The notes under the pieces were generated by a model that searched no databases, was not told the origin of the DNA, and saw nothing but the letters and a program-made list of their open reading frames with translations. A DNA stretch of 64,000 bases from Candidatus Pelagibacter communis (GTDB lineage: Bacteria; Pseudomonadota; Alphaproteobacteria; Pelagibacterales; Pelagibacteraceae): positions 54,266 through 118,265 of the forward strand of contig NZ_CVSG01000068.1 of the NCBI RefSeq assembly GCF_001179945.1, written 5' to 3'. Position 1 is the stretch's first letter. Each line of letters opens with the position of its first letter. Both the position numbers and the translations under genes were made by a program. This document shows positions 36,988 through 46,846 of this stretch, piece by piece.

Positions 36988-37590
36988 TTAGTAAAGGTTT
37001 TGTGCTGCTACCATTGAAAGAAGCATTGGGAATGATAATAAAGTATTAGCTCTTGAGAATAACATGGCAGTTTTGGCTGATTTAGCTTTTTCTTCCGGCG
37101 AACTTTCAATAATTCCTAAAGCTTTTTTTTGATTTGGCCAAATTACAAACCAAACATTATATGCCATTATAATTCCAAGCCACATACCAATTCCTATTGC
37201 CGTAGTTTTCGGATCTCCACTACCTATTCCCAGTACCATGGCTTGATGAACATATCCTTGTAGATATGAAACTATTAATCCTGTAACTATTGTTCCTAAA
37301 GCAGCCCATCTAAACCAGAATAGAGCCTTAGGAGCGATTACTTTACCGATTGCTGGTTTCTGATCGTCCGGAATGTTAGGCATAGATGGTATTTGCACAA
37401 AATTAAAATACCACAACAATCCTATCCACATTATTCCTGTCAATACATGTAAGTATCTAAATAACCAGCTGAAGAAATATCTATCAAAAGCAAACCCATC
37501 ACCAAAAAAATGTAACCCTAAAAGTAATAAAATTGCAATTCCTAAGGATAGATGAACTGTTCTTGATAATGATTGTAAAATACTAGTCAT
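36988..37590 (-). CDS. PuuD-like (urate oxidase N-terminal domain) membrane protein
   Basis: A 200-residue integral membrane protein with about five to six helices. The blocks WLFRYLHVLTGIMWIGLLWYFN, ALFWFRWAALGTIVTG, IGMWLGIIMAYNVWFVIWPNQKKALG and the terminal LFSRANTLLSFPMLLSMV match the urate-oxidase N-terminal membrane domain (PuuD). There is no C-terminal cytochrome c domain as in full PuuD, so urate oxidation is doubtful. Conserved His residues in the helices could bind haem. Function is unproven. Confidence 0.72.
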   Translation of the reverse strand: MTSILQSLSRTVHLSLGIAILLLLGLHFFGDGFAFDRYFFSWLFRYLHVLTGIMWIGLLWYFNFVQIPSMPNIPDDQKPAIGKVIAPKALFWFRWAALGTIVTGLIVSYLQGYVHQAMVLGIGSGDPKTTAIGIGMWLGIIMAYNVWFVIWPNQKKALGIIESSPEEKAKSAKTAMLFSRANTLLSFPMLLSMVAAQNLY

Positions 37591-37617
37591 GATTCTTTTA
37601 TACCATACATAAGAACA

Positions 37618-40497
37618 TTAAGCAGTCTTTTTCATAGAAGCATTTCCTATTATTTCTCGAATAAATTTACCAGTAAAACTCTCTTTTACAGTTGAAATTT
37701 TTTCTGGCGTCCCCTCAGCGATAATTCTCCCCCCATTAATACCTCCTTCAGGGCCCATATCAATTATATGATCAGCAGTTTTTATAACATCTAAATTGTG
37801 TTCTATAACTACAACGGTATTACCAGTATTTGCAAACGCTTGCAAAATTTCTAGTAATTTTTTTATATCATGAGAATGCAAACCAGTAGTTGGTTCATCT
37901 AATATGTATAAAGTTCTTCCAGTAGGTCTTTTAGATAATTCTTTTGCTAGTTTTATTCTCTGTGCCTCTCCACCAGACAATGTCGTTGCTTGTTGACCAA
38001 TTTTCATATACCCAAGCCCAACATGCTTTAAGGTAATTAATTTAGACCTAATACTTTGAATATTCTCAAAAAAATCACAACCTTCGTCAACTGTCATATC
38101 TAATACATCAGCAATATTCTTATTTTTAAACCTTATTTCCAAGGTTTCTCTATTATATCTAGCCCCTTTACAAGTATCGCAAGGAATAAAGACATCGGGT
38201 AAAAAATGCATTTCATAAGTTAAAACACCATCACCTTCGCAAGTTTCACATCTTCCGCCTTTCACATTAAAAGAATATCTACCTACCTTGTATCCTCTTG
38301 CTTTTGACTCAGGAAGACCAGCAAACCACTCTCTAATTGGACCAAAGGCTCCAGTATAAGTTGCTGGATTTGACCTTGGTGTTCTACCTATCGGCGATTG
38401 GTCGATATCGATAATCTTATCTATTAACTCCGTACCTTTAAATCCAGTGAAAGCTTTTGGAACTTTACGACTTTTATTTTTATTTAACATTAAATTAAAT
38501 GCATTATACAAAGTGTGTAGTATTAAAGTTGATTTTCCACTTCCAGAGACACCTGTAACACAGGTGAATGTACCAACAGGTATTTTTAAATTCACTTTTT
38601 TCAAATTATTTCCACTTGCGCCACTTATTTCTATAAACCTTCCATTTTTTGCAGACCTTCTTTTTTTTGGAATTGGAATATACTTTTTACCAGATAAATA
38701 ACTCCCGGTAATACTATTATCGTTCTTAATAATTTCTTTTACTTCTCCCTCAGCAACAATTCGACCACCTTTAAGACCAGCCTCTGGTCCAATGTCAATT
38801 ATATGATCTGAACTTTCCATTGTTTCAATATCATGTTCAACTACAATGACTGTATTGCCTAAATCTCTTAATTTTTTTAAAGCTGTAATTAGTTTTTTAT
38901 TATCTCTTTGGTGCAAACCAATAGAAGGTTCATCTAAAACATATAAGACTCCAGTAAGACCAGATCCTATTTGTGATGCTAGTCTTATTCTTTGAGCTTC
39001 TCCACCGGATAGTGTGCCTGATTCTCTTGACAAAGTTAAATAATTTAATCCTACGTTTAACAAAAAATTTAGTCTTTCATTTATTTCTTTAAGAATATGT
39101 TGAGCAATTTTATTTTCTTTTTCATTTAAAACCTTTTCTAAATTTTCAAACCACTGTTGTGCTACATCAATTGATTTTTCAGTAACTTCACTAATATTAA
39201 GATTATTTATTTTTACACATAAGGCTTCATCTTTTAACCTCATTCCTTTACATTTTTCACAATCCGTCTCACTTTGGTATTGAGATATTTCCTCTCTTTT
39301 CCATTCGCTATCAGTTTCTAGATATCTTCTCTCAAGATTGTTTATAACACCTTCAAATGTTTTTTTCGTAGAGTATGACTCATAGCCATCATCGTAAGAA
39401 AATCTTATTTCTTCTTCATCAGACCCATAAAGAATAACATCTTGAATTTTCTTTGGAATTTTTTTCCATTGCTCTGACATTGAAATTTTATAATGTTTTG
39501 CGACAGAGGCTAATGTTTGTGCATAATACAATGAGGTTGATTTTGACCAAGGTTCTATAACACCGTCCTGCAAACTTTTTTTTGGGTCTGTAACTACAAG
39601 GTTTGGATCAACATTTAAATTATGTCCTATTCCCTCGCATTCTTCACATGCCCCATAAGGCGAATTGAATGAAAATAGTCTTGGTTCGATTTCTTCAATC
39701 GTAAAACCGCTCTCAGGACAAGAAAATTTTGAAGAAAATGTTATGGACTCCCTTTTCCTAAACTTTTTTGGCAAGGTTTCATTTTCATATTCTACTATTA
39801 ATAGACCATCTGAAAGATTCACTGCAGTTTCAACACTATCAGCGAGCCTATTACCTAAATTTGAGTTTAGTATAATTCTGTCAACGATTATTGATATGTC
39901 GTGTTTTACTTTTTTATTAAGGTTTGGAAATTCATCAATATTAAGGTATTTACCGTCAACTTTAATTTTTGAAAAACCTCTTTTTTTATAGTTTAAGATT
40001 TCTTTTTTATACTCTCCTTTTCTACCTCTAACTACTGGAGCAAGAATATAAATAGTATTATTCTTCGGAAGTTTTTTAATTTTATCTACCATTTCACTAA
40101 TCGGCTGAGATCTAATTGGTTTACCTGTGAACGGTGAATAGGGAATTCCTACTCTAGCAAACAATACCCTCATATAGTCGTAAATTTCAGTAACTGTAGC
40201 AACAGTTGACCTCGGATTTTTAGAAGTATTCTTTTGTTCAATAGAAATTGCTGGACTTAAACCTTCAATGAAATCTACATTAGGTTTTTTCATCTTATCT
40301 AAGAATTGTCTGGCATATGAAGATAAGCTCTCAACATATCTTCTTTGACCTTCAGCATAAATTGTATCAAAGGCTAATGACGATTTTCCAGACCCAGAAA
40401 GGCCAGTTATAACAACTAATTTCTCTTTAGGAATTTCTAGAGAAACATTTTTTAAGTTGTGTTCTTTAGCCCCTTTTACAACGATTTTTTTCAACAT
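37618..40497 (-). CDS. uvrA: Excinuclease ABC subunit A
   Basis: A 959-residue UvrA, the damage sensor of nucleotide excision repair. There are two ABC ATPase halves with Walker [15 protein letters not shown] and [14 protein letters not shown], and two LSGGEAQRI signatures. Zinc cysteine clusters are [24 protein letters not shown] and [10 protein letters not shown]. The length is standard. It is divergent from ssb with about 100 bases between, where I find no alphaproteobacterial LexA box. Confidence 0.97.
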   Translation of the reverse strand: MLKKIVVKGAKEHNLKNVSLEIPKEKLVVITGLSGSGKSSLAFDTIYAEGQRRYVESLSSYARQFLDKMKKPNVDFIEGLSPAISIEQKNTSKNPRSTVATVTEIYDYMRVLFARVGIPYSPFTGKPIRSQPISEMVDKIKKLPKNNTIYILAPVVRGRKGEYKKEILNYKKRGFSKIKVDGKYLNIDEFPNLNKKVKHDISIIVDRIILNSNLGNRLADSVETAVNLSDGLLIVEYENETLPKKFRKRESITFSSKFSCPESGFTIEEIEPRLFSFNSPYGACEECEGIGHNLNVDPNLVVTDPKKSLQDGVIEPWSKSTSLYYAQTLASVAKHYKISMSEQWKKIPKKIQDVILYGSDEEEIRFSYDDGYESYSTKKTFEGVINNLERRYLETDSEWKREEISQYQSETDCEKCKGMRLKDEALCVKINNLNISEVTEKSIDVAQQWFENLEKVLNEKENKIAQHILKEINERLNFLLNVGLNYLTLSRESGTLSGGEAQRIRLASQIGSGLTGVLYVLDEPSIGLHQRDNKKLITALKKLRDLGNTVIVVEHDIETMESSDHIIDIGPEAGLKGGRIVAEGEVKEIIKNDNSITGSYLSGKKYIPIPKKRRSAKNGRFIEISGASGNNLKKVNLKIPVGTFTCVTGVSGSGKSTLILHTLYNAFNLMLNKNKSRKVPKAFTGFKGTELIDKIIDIDQSPIGRTPRSNPATYTGAFGPIREWFAGLPESKARGYKVGRYSFNVKGGRCETCEGDGVLTYEMHFLPDVFIPCDTCKGARYNRETLEIRFKNKNIADVLDMTVDEGCDFFENIQSIRSKLITLKHVGLGYMKIGQQATTLSGGEAQRIKLAKELSKRPTGRTLYILDEPTTGLHSHDIKKLLEILQAFANTGNTVVVIEHNLDVIKTADHIIDMGPEGGINGGRIIAEGTPEKISTVKESFTGKFIREIIGNASMKKTA

Positions 40498-40597
40498 TTT
40501 TTTCCCTCAAATAATAATCACCTTATAATTAGTAATCAAATATGATATAAATAAAAGATTATTTATAATAATAAAATCAAAATTTATTCAAAATATT

Positions 40598-41056
40598 ATG
40601 GCTGGAAGTTTAAATAAAGTGCAATTAATAGGTCGTTTAGGCGCAGACCCTGAAATAAAACAAATGGTAAATGGTAAAAGTGTGGCTAGACTAAGCATAG
40701 CAACTAGTCAATCTTGGAAAGATAAATCAAGTGGAGAGAAAAAAGAAAAGACTGAATGGCACAGAGTTGTAATTTTTAATGAAGGGCTTGTCAATGTAGT
40801 TCAACAATACGTTAAAAAAGGAGCTAACGTTTACGTTGAGGGACAATTAAGTACGAGAAAATGGAAAGACGAGACTACCGGTCAAGACAAATATTCAACT
40901 GAAATTGTATTGCAAGGTTATAATTCAAGTTTGACAATGCTTGATAGCAGATCAAGCTCGAATAACTCAAATTTAGTTTCAGAGAATAAAAGTTCTTTAC
41001 CAAATGAAAATATGTCTCAAGACAATTCTGATTTAGATGATGAGATACCTTTTTAA
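40598..41056 (+). CDS. ssb: Single-stranded DNA-binding protein
   Basis: A 152-residue SSB. The OB fold spans about residues 1-110 (LNKVQLIGRLGADPEI, TEWHRVVIFNE, VYVEGQLSTRKWKDE), a Ser/Asn-rich linker follows, and the acidic tail ends DLDDEIPF, matching the partner-binding tip DDDIPF. It precedes gyrA by five bases. Confidence 0.96.
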   Translation: MAGSLNKVQLIGRLGADPEIKQMVNGKSVARLSIATSQSWKDKSSGEKKEKTEWHRVVIFNEGLVNVVQQYVKKGANVYVEGQLSTRKWKDETTGQDKYSTEIVLQGYNSSLTMLDSRSSSNNSNLVSENKSSLPNENMSQDNSDLDDEIPF

Positions 41057-41061
41057 TTTTC

Positions 41062-43635
41062 ATGGAAAAAAATACATTAGAAAATAACAAATCTTTTAAA
41101 CCTATATTTGTTCAAGATGAAATGAGCTCATCTTACCTGTCTTATGCGATGAGTGTAATTGTTAGTAGAGCTCTTCCAGATGTTCGAGATGGTTTAAAAC
41201 CAGTTCATAGAAGAATAATTTATGCAATGTACAAAGGTGGTTATGATTGGTCAAAACCTTTTAGAAAATCAGCAAGAATAGTAGGAGATGTAATAGGTAA
41301 GTATCACCCTCATGGTGATCAATCAGTTTATGATGCATTAGTGAGATTAGTTCAAGATTTTTCAATGAGTGTCCCACTCATCTCTGGACAAGGAAACTTT
41401 GGATCCATTGATGGAGATCCACCAGCTGCTATGAGGTATACAGAGACTAAACTTGGAAGAATTTCTAAATTCTTGACTGAAGATCTCGAAAAAAATACTG
41501 TTAATTTTCGAAGTAATTATGATGAGACTGAAAAAGAGCCTGAAGTGCTACCTTCACAATATCCAAATATTTTAGTAAATGGGGCAGGTGGTATAGCTGT
41601 AGGAATGGCTACAAGTATACCTCCACACAACTTAGGAGAAATTGTTGATGCTACGATAGCTTTTATAAATAATAAAGAAATAACAATAAGTCAGTTAATG
41701 AAACATGTACCAGGACCTGATTTTCCTACGGGAGGAATAATAATTGGAAAAGATATAATAAAGCAAGGTTATAATAAAGGTAGAGGATCATTTAAAATTA
41801 GAGGAGAAATAGAGCTAGAGGAAAAAAAAGGAGGTAGAGAAACGCTAGTTATTAAATCAATCCCTTATCAAGTAAACAAATCATTATTAATTGAAAAAAT
41901 AGCCCAATTGGTTAGGGACAAAAAAATTGATGGGATAAGAGATTTAAGAGACGAATCCAACAGGGAGGGAATAAGAGTGGTGATTGAACTAAGAAAAAGC
42001 GTAGAACCTGAAACTGTAAGAAGACAATTGTTTAAATTAACTAATATAGAAAGTTCATTTGGTTTTAACACGTTAGCAATAGTAAACTCCAAACCGAAGA
42101 TATTAAATTTAAAAGAATTTATTTCTGAGTTTCTTAAATTCAGGGAAGAAACTGTTATTAAAAGAATAAAATTTGATTTAAAAAAAGCAGAAACTCGTGC
42201 ACATATATTAATAGGTTTAGCCACCGCTGTTGAGAATATTGATGAAACAATTAAGATTATCAAAAATTCTAAAGACACTAATATAGCAAAAAAAAATCTT
42301 TTATCTAAAAAATGGAAGATAAAAAAAAGTATAAAAATGATTTCACTAATTGAAAAGAAAAAAAATATTTCAATTTATCAATTATCTGTTGATCAAGTTG
42401 AAGCTATTTTAGAACTAAGATTACAAAAACTTACTGCATTTGGAATAAATGAAATAGAGTCCGAGATATCTAGTCTTGCAAAATCAATCATAGAATTTAA
42501 TAAAATAATTAATTCTAAAAAAGCGCTTTACAATCTTATAATTGATGAATTGGCAAATATTAAAGATAAATTTGCTTCACCAAGAAAAACAAAAATTATT
42601 GATGCGGTGCTTAATTACAATATTGAAGAAACAATTCAAAAAGAGTCGGTAGTGATCAACATCACCAATCAAGGGTATATCAAAAGAGGACCATTGAGCT
42701 CTTTAAAATCACAGAAAAGAGGCGGAAAAGGCAAATCTGGTATATCAACAAGAGAGGATGATTTTGTTGTTCAAATTTTTACTGCTAATACACATACACC
42801 GGTTCTCTTTTTTTCAACTCAAGGTCTAGTATATAAAATAAAGGCTCATAAAATTCCTGAGGGGACTGCGTCATCCAAAGGAAAGTCAATATTTAATATT
42901 TTACCTTTGAAAAGCCATCACTCTATTAGTTCTATTATGCCTTTGCCTGAGGATGAGTCTGAATGGAAAAAACTAATGGTAATATTTGCAACATCTAAAG
43001 GAAATGTAAGAAAAAACACATTAGAGGATTTCATAAATATTAATAATAGTGGCAAAATAGCAATGAAGCTAGATCAGGATGATAAGATTATAGGAGTAAA
43101 AATATGTAATGATGACCAAGATATTTTGCTAAGCACTCAGTTTGGTAAGTGTATAAGATTTAAATCAAAAAAGTTAAGACTTTTCAAAGGTCGTTCTTCA
43201 AAAGGTATAAAAGGTTTAAAACTTAATGATAAGGATAAAGTAATATCTTTATCAATATTAGATAATTCTCAAATTGATAATAAAGTAATTAACAAAGACA
43301 AAAAAATTAAACATGCCGTAAACAGATATATATTGTCTGTTTCTGAAAATGGTTACGGAAAAAGATCATCCTATTTAGATTATAGAGTCACTAACAGAGG
43401 AGGGAAGGGAATTATAGGAATAATAAATTCTCCTAGAAACGGAAATATTGCCTCTACTATTGTTGTAAATGATACTGATGAAATACTCTTATCTACAGAC
43501 AAGGGCAGTATAATGAGATGTGCTGTAAAAGAAATTAGAATAGCTGGTAGAAATACTCAGGGTGTGAGAATTAAAAAATTATCTGGAACCGAAAAAGTTG
43601 TATCTGTAATAAAAATAGAGGACAACATAAAGTAA
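41062..43635 (+). CDS. gyrA: DNA gyrase subunit A
   Basis: An 857-residue type IIA topoisomerase subunit. The N-terminal SYLSYAMSVIVSRALPDVRDGLKPVHRR, the catalytic tyrosine in AAMRYTETKL and the GyrA-box-type KRGGKGKSG mark it as gyrase rather than ParC. In the quinolone-resistance region HGDQSVYD, Gln takes the place of E. coli Ser83 and the acidic Asp87 is kept; a non-Ser residue here is common in alphaproteobacteria. The stop is followed one base later by coaD. Confidence 0.96.
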   Translation: MEKNTLENNKSFKPIFVQDEMSSSYLSYAMSVIVSRALPDVRDGLKPVHRRIIYAMYKGGYDWSKPFRKSARIVGDVIGKYHPHGDQSVYDALVRLVQDFSMSVPLISGQGNFGSIDGDPPAAMRYTETKLGRISKFLTEDLEKNTVNFRSNYDETEKEPEVLPSQYPNILVNGAGGIAVGMATSIPPHNLGEIVDATIAFINNKEITISQLMKHVPGPDFPTGGIIIGKDIIKQGYNKGRGSFKIRGEIELEEKKGGRETLVIKSIPYQVNKSLLIEKIAQLVRDKKIDGIRDLRDESNREGIRVVIELRKSVEPETVRRQLFKLTNIESSFGFNTLAIVNSKPKILNLKEFISEFLKFREETVIKRIKFDLKKAETRAHILIGLATAVENIDETIKIIKNSKDTNIAKKNLLSKKWKIKKSIKMISLIEKKKNISIYQLSVDQVEAILELRLQKLTAFGINEIESEISSLAKSIIEFNKIINSKKALYNLIIDELANIKDKFASPRKTKIIDAVLNYNIEETIQKESVVINITNQGYIKRGPLSSLKSQKRGGKGKSGISTREDDFVVQIFTANTHTPVLFFSTQGLVYKIKAHKIPEGTASSKGKSIFNILPLKSHHSISSIMPLPEDESEWKKLMVIFATSKGNVRKNTLEDFININNSGKIAMKLDQDDKIIGVKICNDDQDILLSTQFGKCIRFKSKKLRLFKGRSSKGIKGLKLNDKDKVISLSILDNSQIDNKVINKDKKIKHAVNRYILSVSENGYGKRSSYLDYRVTNRGGKGIIGIINSPRNGNIASTIVVNDTDEILLSTDKGSIMRCAVKEIRIAGRNTQGVRIKKLSGTEKVVSVIKIEDNIK

Positions 43636-43636
43636 A

Positions 43637-44128
43637 ATGAAGACTGCAGTTTATCCTGGTACGTTTGACCCAATTACTTATGGTCATATTGATGTCATTA
43701 AAAAATCTCTTAAGATGTTTGACCGACTTATTGTTGCAACCACAGATAATACAGATAAAAATTATTTTTTTTCTATCGAGGAAAGACTTAATATTATCAA
43801 TCACTCATTATTTAAAGATTTAAAACTTAGTAGAAAAAAAATTAAAGTCATATCATTTGATAATTTAACAATTGAATTATGTAAAAAATATAATGCTTCA
43901 GCGATTATAAGAGGTTTAAGAGCTGTATCTGATTTCGAGTATGAATTTCAACTTGCAGGAATGAATAAAAAATTGAATTCTAAAATAGAAACAATGTTTT
44001 TGATGTCAGATGTTGAAAATCAGATTATATCTTCAAAATTTGTTAAAGAAATCGCAAATCTTGGTGGAAATATTGATAGATTTGTTACAAAATATGCAGT
44101 TAAAATGTTGAGAGCTAAATATCAATGA
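43637..44128 (+). CDS. coaD: Pantetheine-phosphate adenylyltransferase
   Basis: A 163-residue enzyme making dephospho-CoA from 4'-phosphopantetheine and ATP. The N-terminal YPGTFDPITYGHIDVI carries the HIGH-type motif (TYGH), and IIRGLRAVSDFEYEFQLAGMN and SSKFVKEIANLGG are family hallmarks. It overlaps the cyclophilin gene by four bases. Confidence 0.96.
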   Translation: MKTAVYPGTFDPITYGHIDVIKKSLKMFDRLIVATTDNTDKNYFFSIEERLNIINHSLFKDLKLSRKKIKVISFDNLTIELCKKYNASAIIRGLRAVSDFEYEFQLAGMNKKLNSKIETMFLMSDVENQIISSKFVKEIANLGGNIDRFVTKYAVKMLRAKYQ

Positions 44129-44679
44129 AAAAATTTATTTATTTATTTATATTTTGTTTTAGTTTAATAAATTATCAAGTTATGGCAAAAGAGATTATGA
44201 TTTTAAAACTTAGTTATGGGGAAGTAGAAATCGAACTTTATCCAGATAAAGCACCAAATCATGTTAAAAGATTTAAAGAATTATCAAATAGCAAAAAATA
44301 TGATGGTGTGGTTTTTCACAGAGTTATAGAAGGATTTATGGCTCAAACAGGGGATGTAAAATTTGGAAATTCTTCTTCATCAGATTTTAATTTATCACTA
44401 GCTGGAACAGGAGGATCTGAATTACCAAACTTAAAGTCAGAATTTTCAGATATTCCACATGTAAGAGGAGTTTTATCTGCAGCGAGGTCAGCCGACCCTG
44501 ATAGTGCTAATAGCCAATTTTTTATTTGTTTTGAGTCAGCTCCACACTTAGATAGACAATACTCAGCTTTTGGAAAAGTTATAAAAGGAATGGAATTCGT
44601 TGATAAAATTAAAAGAGGCGATCCAAATTCCGGAGCAGTAAAAAATCCAGACAAGATAATTTCAATCAGATCAAAATAA
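44125..44679 (+). CDS. Periplasmic peptidyl-prolyl cis-trans isomerase (cyclophilin type)
   Basis: A 184-residue cyclophilin with an N-terminal signal peptide ending near VMA (residue 21), so it acts in the periplasm. Active-site blocks are FHRVIEGFMAQTGDV, SAARSADPDSANSQFFICF and the YSAFGKVIKGMEFVDKI region. It helps fold exported proteins. It lies between coaD and tgt, as in many alphaproteobacteria. Confidence 0.93.
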   Translation: MKKFIYLFIFCFSLINYQVMAKEIMILKLSYGEVEIELYPDKAPNHVKRFKELSNSKKYDGVVFHRVIEGFMAQTGDVKFGNSSSSDFNLSLAGTGGSELPNLKSEFSDIPHVRGVLSAARSADPDSANSQFFICFESAPHLDRQYSAFGKVIKGMEFVDKIKRGDPNSGAVKNPDKIISIRSK

Positions 44680-44683
44680 ACAA

Positions 44684-45799
44684 ATGTTAAAAGATGAATT
44701 TTCTTTTGAGTTAGTAGCTCAAGATGACAAGGCAAGACTTGGTTTAATAAAAACTAAAAGAGGTATAATTGAAACTCCTGTTTTTATGCCTGTTGGAACT
44801 CAAGGAACTGTAAAGGGTTTATTTGTTGATGATATTCTAAAAACTAAGACAGATATTATATTAGGTAATACTTATCACTTGTTGCTCAGGCCTGGGATCG
44901 AGGTTTTAAAAAAGTTTAACGGACTTCATAATTTTATGAACTGGCAAAAGCCAATTTTAACTGACTCTGGAGGATATCAAATAATGTCACTTTCTAAATT
45001 TAATAAAATAGATCCTAAAATTGGAGCCATATTCAAATCTCATCTAGATGGAAAAAAAATCATTTTAAGTCCAGAGAAAAGTATTCAAGTTCAAAAAGCA
45101 ATTAATTCCGATATTATAATGGTTTTAGATGAGTGCCCTAAACTTACTAAAGATAAAAAAATTCTATCAAATGCAATCAACACTTCCACAAAATGGGCTA
45201 AAAGGTGTAAAATTGAATTCGGAAACAACAAAACAAAAGCATTATTTGGGATTGTTCAAGGTGGAGTCTTCAAAGATTTAAGAAAAGAAAGCATTGATAA
45301 ATTATTAGAAATTGGATTTGATGGTTATGCCATGGGTGGTTTAGCGGTTGGTGAAAATCAAAATGACATGTTTCAAATATTAAGTGAGTCAGTTAATTAT
45401 TTGCCTAAAATCAAACCAAGATATTTGATGGGTGTGGGAACACCTTCAGATATTTTAGGAGCAGTCAAAGAGGGTATAGATATGTTTGATTGTGTTTTGC
45501 CTACAAGATCAGGTAGAACAGGTCTAGCTTTTACATGGAAAGGAAAACTAAATATTAGAAATTCTAAGTTTGCGAATGATAAATCTCCTTTGGATGTAGA
45601 GTGCGACATAAGATGTCTAAATAGATACTCTAAAAGTTATTTACACCACTTGGTAAAATCAGATGAAATGTTAGCCTCTATGCTTATTTCTCTCAACAAT
45701 ATATATTTTTATCAGCAATTTATGCGGGAAATAAGAAAAAATATTAAAGTTGGTTCATTCCACAAATTTTACAAAAAATACATAAATTTTTTTGATTAA
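44684..45799 (+). CDS. tgt: Queuine tRNA-ribosyltransferase (tRNA-guanine transglycosylase), zinc site altered
   Basis: A 371-residue TGT installing preQ1 at the wobble base of GUN-anticodon tRNAs, such as the tRNA-Asn(GTT) here. Catalytic blocks are intact: DSGGYQIMSL, FGIVQGGVF, YAMGGLAVGE and MFDCVLPTRSGRTG (nucleophilic Asp). The zinc site is odd: where E. coli has CxCxxC plus a later His, this protein reads ECDIRCLNRYS and SLNNIYFYQ, losing two Cys positions and the His by my alignment from memory. It is shorter at neither end than the family. Confidence 0.93.
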   Translation: MLKDEFSFELVAQDDKARLGLIKTKRGIIETPVFMPVGTQGTVKGLFVDDILKTKTDIILGNTYHLLLRPGIEVLKKFNGLHNFMNWQKPILTDSGGYQIMSLSKFNKIDPKIGAIFKSHLDGKKIILSPEKSIQVQKAINSDIIMVLDECPKLTKDKKILSNAINTSTKWAKRCKIEFGNNKTKALFGIVQGGVFKDLRKESIDKLLEIGFDGYAMGGLAVGENQNDMFQILSESVNYLPKIKPRYLMGVGTPSDILGAVKEGIDMFDCVLPTRSGRTGLAFTWKGKLNIRNSKFANDKSPLDVECDIRCLNRYSKSYLHHLVKSDEMLASMLISLNNIYFYQQFMREIRKNIKVGSFHKFYKKYINFFD

Positions 45800-45803
45800 T
45801 TAT

Positions 45804-45830
45804 TTGAAATTTATTTAATTAGTATATAAA
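45804..45830 (+). promoter_or_regulatory. Candidate promoter of tRNA-Lys
   Basis: TTGAAA (45804-45809) and TATAAA (45825-45830) with a 15-base spacer lie just after tgt and 13 bases before the tRNA. A one-base shift of the -35 box gives a 16-base spacer. Plausible but in an AT-rich context. Confidence 0.4.
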
Positions 45831-45843
45831 AGATGCATTTTAA

Positions 45844-45919
45844 GGGCCCTTAGCTCAGTTGGTAGAGCACCTCCCTTTTAAGGAGGGTGTCGATGGTTCG
45901 AGTCCATCAGGGCTCACCA
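45844..45919 (+). tRNA. tRNA-Lys (anticodon TTT)
   Basis: A 76-base cloverleaf: acceptor GGGCCCT/AGGGCTC (one G-U pair), D stem GCTC/GAGC, anticodon stem CCTCC/GGAGG with loop CTTTTAA (TTT), T stem GATGG/CCATC with loop TTCGAGT, and encoded CCA. It reads AAA and AAG, the most common codons in this window. Confidence 0.97.
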
Positions 45920-45923
45920 ATAA

Positions 45924-46769
45924 TCAAGTTTTTATTGGTGGATATTTAATGATAACTTCATCAATCCAACCTTTTAAATTCTCTATTCTTTTTTTGCTAC
46001 TTGGATGAGTGCTTAGAAAAACCGGCACTTCTTTACCTTTTTTATTTTGAGACATTCTCTTCCACAATTCAACAGACTCTCGAATATCAAAACCAGAGAG
46101 TGAAGAGAAAATTAATCCTAAATAATCTGCCTCTGACTCCTGCTTTCTGCCAAACGGATTCATAATACCGATTTGAAAAATATCTAAGCCAGTATTTCTT
46201 CCAACAGTATTTCGTGTCCTATTTATAGCTCCTCCTAGAAAGATGTCAGCTATACTTGTGCCTAGATTTACAGTCATAGCTTGACTTGCTCTTTCAATTG
46301 AATGACGAGCAACGGCATGCGCTATTTCGTGACCCATAACTATTGATAAAGCGTCTGTATTTTTTGTTACTTTCAATAATCCAGTATACACAGCAATTTT
46401 TCCTCCTGGCATACACCATGCATTTACAATTTTATCGTTGTCTACTAAAACATACTCCCAATCAAAATTTGTTGTAGGATCTTCTTTATTCTGATTACTA
46501 AAAAAAGAACTTACTGCATTTTCCATCTTTTTACCGATAGTTGTAATTTCTTTAAATGTTGAACCTGTTGTTATAATTTTAGTTTTTTGCTTGAATTTTT
46601 CATACGCTAATGCTGCTTGTCTATTGATCTTTGTCTCTGAAATTATACTTAATTGTTTCCTATCAGTTATTGGCACAGTGGTGCAAGATGGCAGTATTAT
46701 TGAGCAACAACCACAGCCAAATAAGCCAAGAAATTTTCTTCTGTTTATGTTATACATATTAAGATTCAT
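45924..46769 (-). CDS. M48-family metalloprotease, twin-arginine lipoprotein candidate
   Basis: A 281-residue zinc protease. HEIAH is near residue 145 and the third zinc ligand lies in ESEADYLG near 213, with ALSIVMGHEIAHAVARHS typical of the periplasmic M48 (LoiP/YcaL-like) group. The N-terminus has NRRKFLG, a twin-arginine motif, then a hydrophobic stretch and LPSC, a lipobox-like end, so export through the TatABC proteins encoded at 31762-32955 is plausible. It probably handles outer-membrane or envelope protein quality control. Start could also be the Met at 46757. Confidence 0.87.
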   Translation of the reverse strand: MNLNMYNINRRKFLGLFGCGCCSIILPSCTTVPITDRKQLSIISETKINRQAALAYEKFKQKTKIITTGSTFKEITTIGKKMENAVSSFFSNQNKEDPTTNFDWEYVLVDNDKIVNAWCMPGGKIAVYTGLLKVTKNTDALSIVMGHEIAHAVARHSIERASQAMTVNLGTSIADIFLGGAINRTRNTVGRNTGLDIFQIGIMNPFGRKQESEADYLGLIFSSLSGFDIRESVELWKRMSQNKKGKEVPVFLSTHPSSKKRIENLKGWIDEVIIKYPPIKT

Positions 46770-46845
46770 GATTTTAAATAATAAATTACTAATTGCAATT
46801 TTTATATTGATTATAATATTTATTATTTATTCAAGTTACTCTTAA
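46768..46845 (+). CDS. Possible 25-residue membrane peptide
   Basis: An ORF of 25 codons from ATG 46768 encodes a nearly all-hydrophobic segment (LLIAIFILIIIFIIYSSY), a plausible single membrane helix. It overlaps the start codon of the divergent M48 gene by two bases and ends one base before the DUF502 gene. In a window this compact the alignment of ends is suggestive, but the stretch is AT-rich spacer and may be non-coding. Confidence 0.3.
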   Translation: MILNNKLLIAIFILIIIFIIYSSYS

Positions 46846-46846
46846 A

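Noticed and set aside
41868..42278. A 136-codon open frame antisense to gyrA
   Set aside because: It is fully contained in a strongly conserved gene, has no recognisable domain, and arises from codon bias in the AT-rich sense strand. The same holds for antisense frames in aapJ, uvrA, the cyclophilin gene and others.
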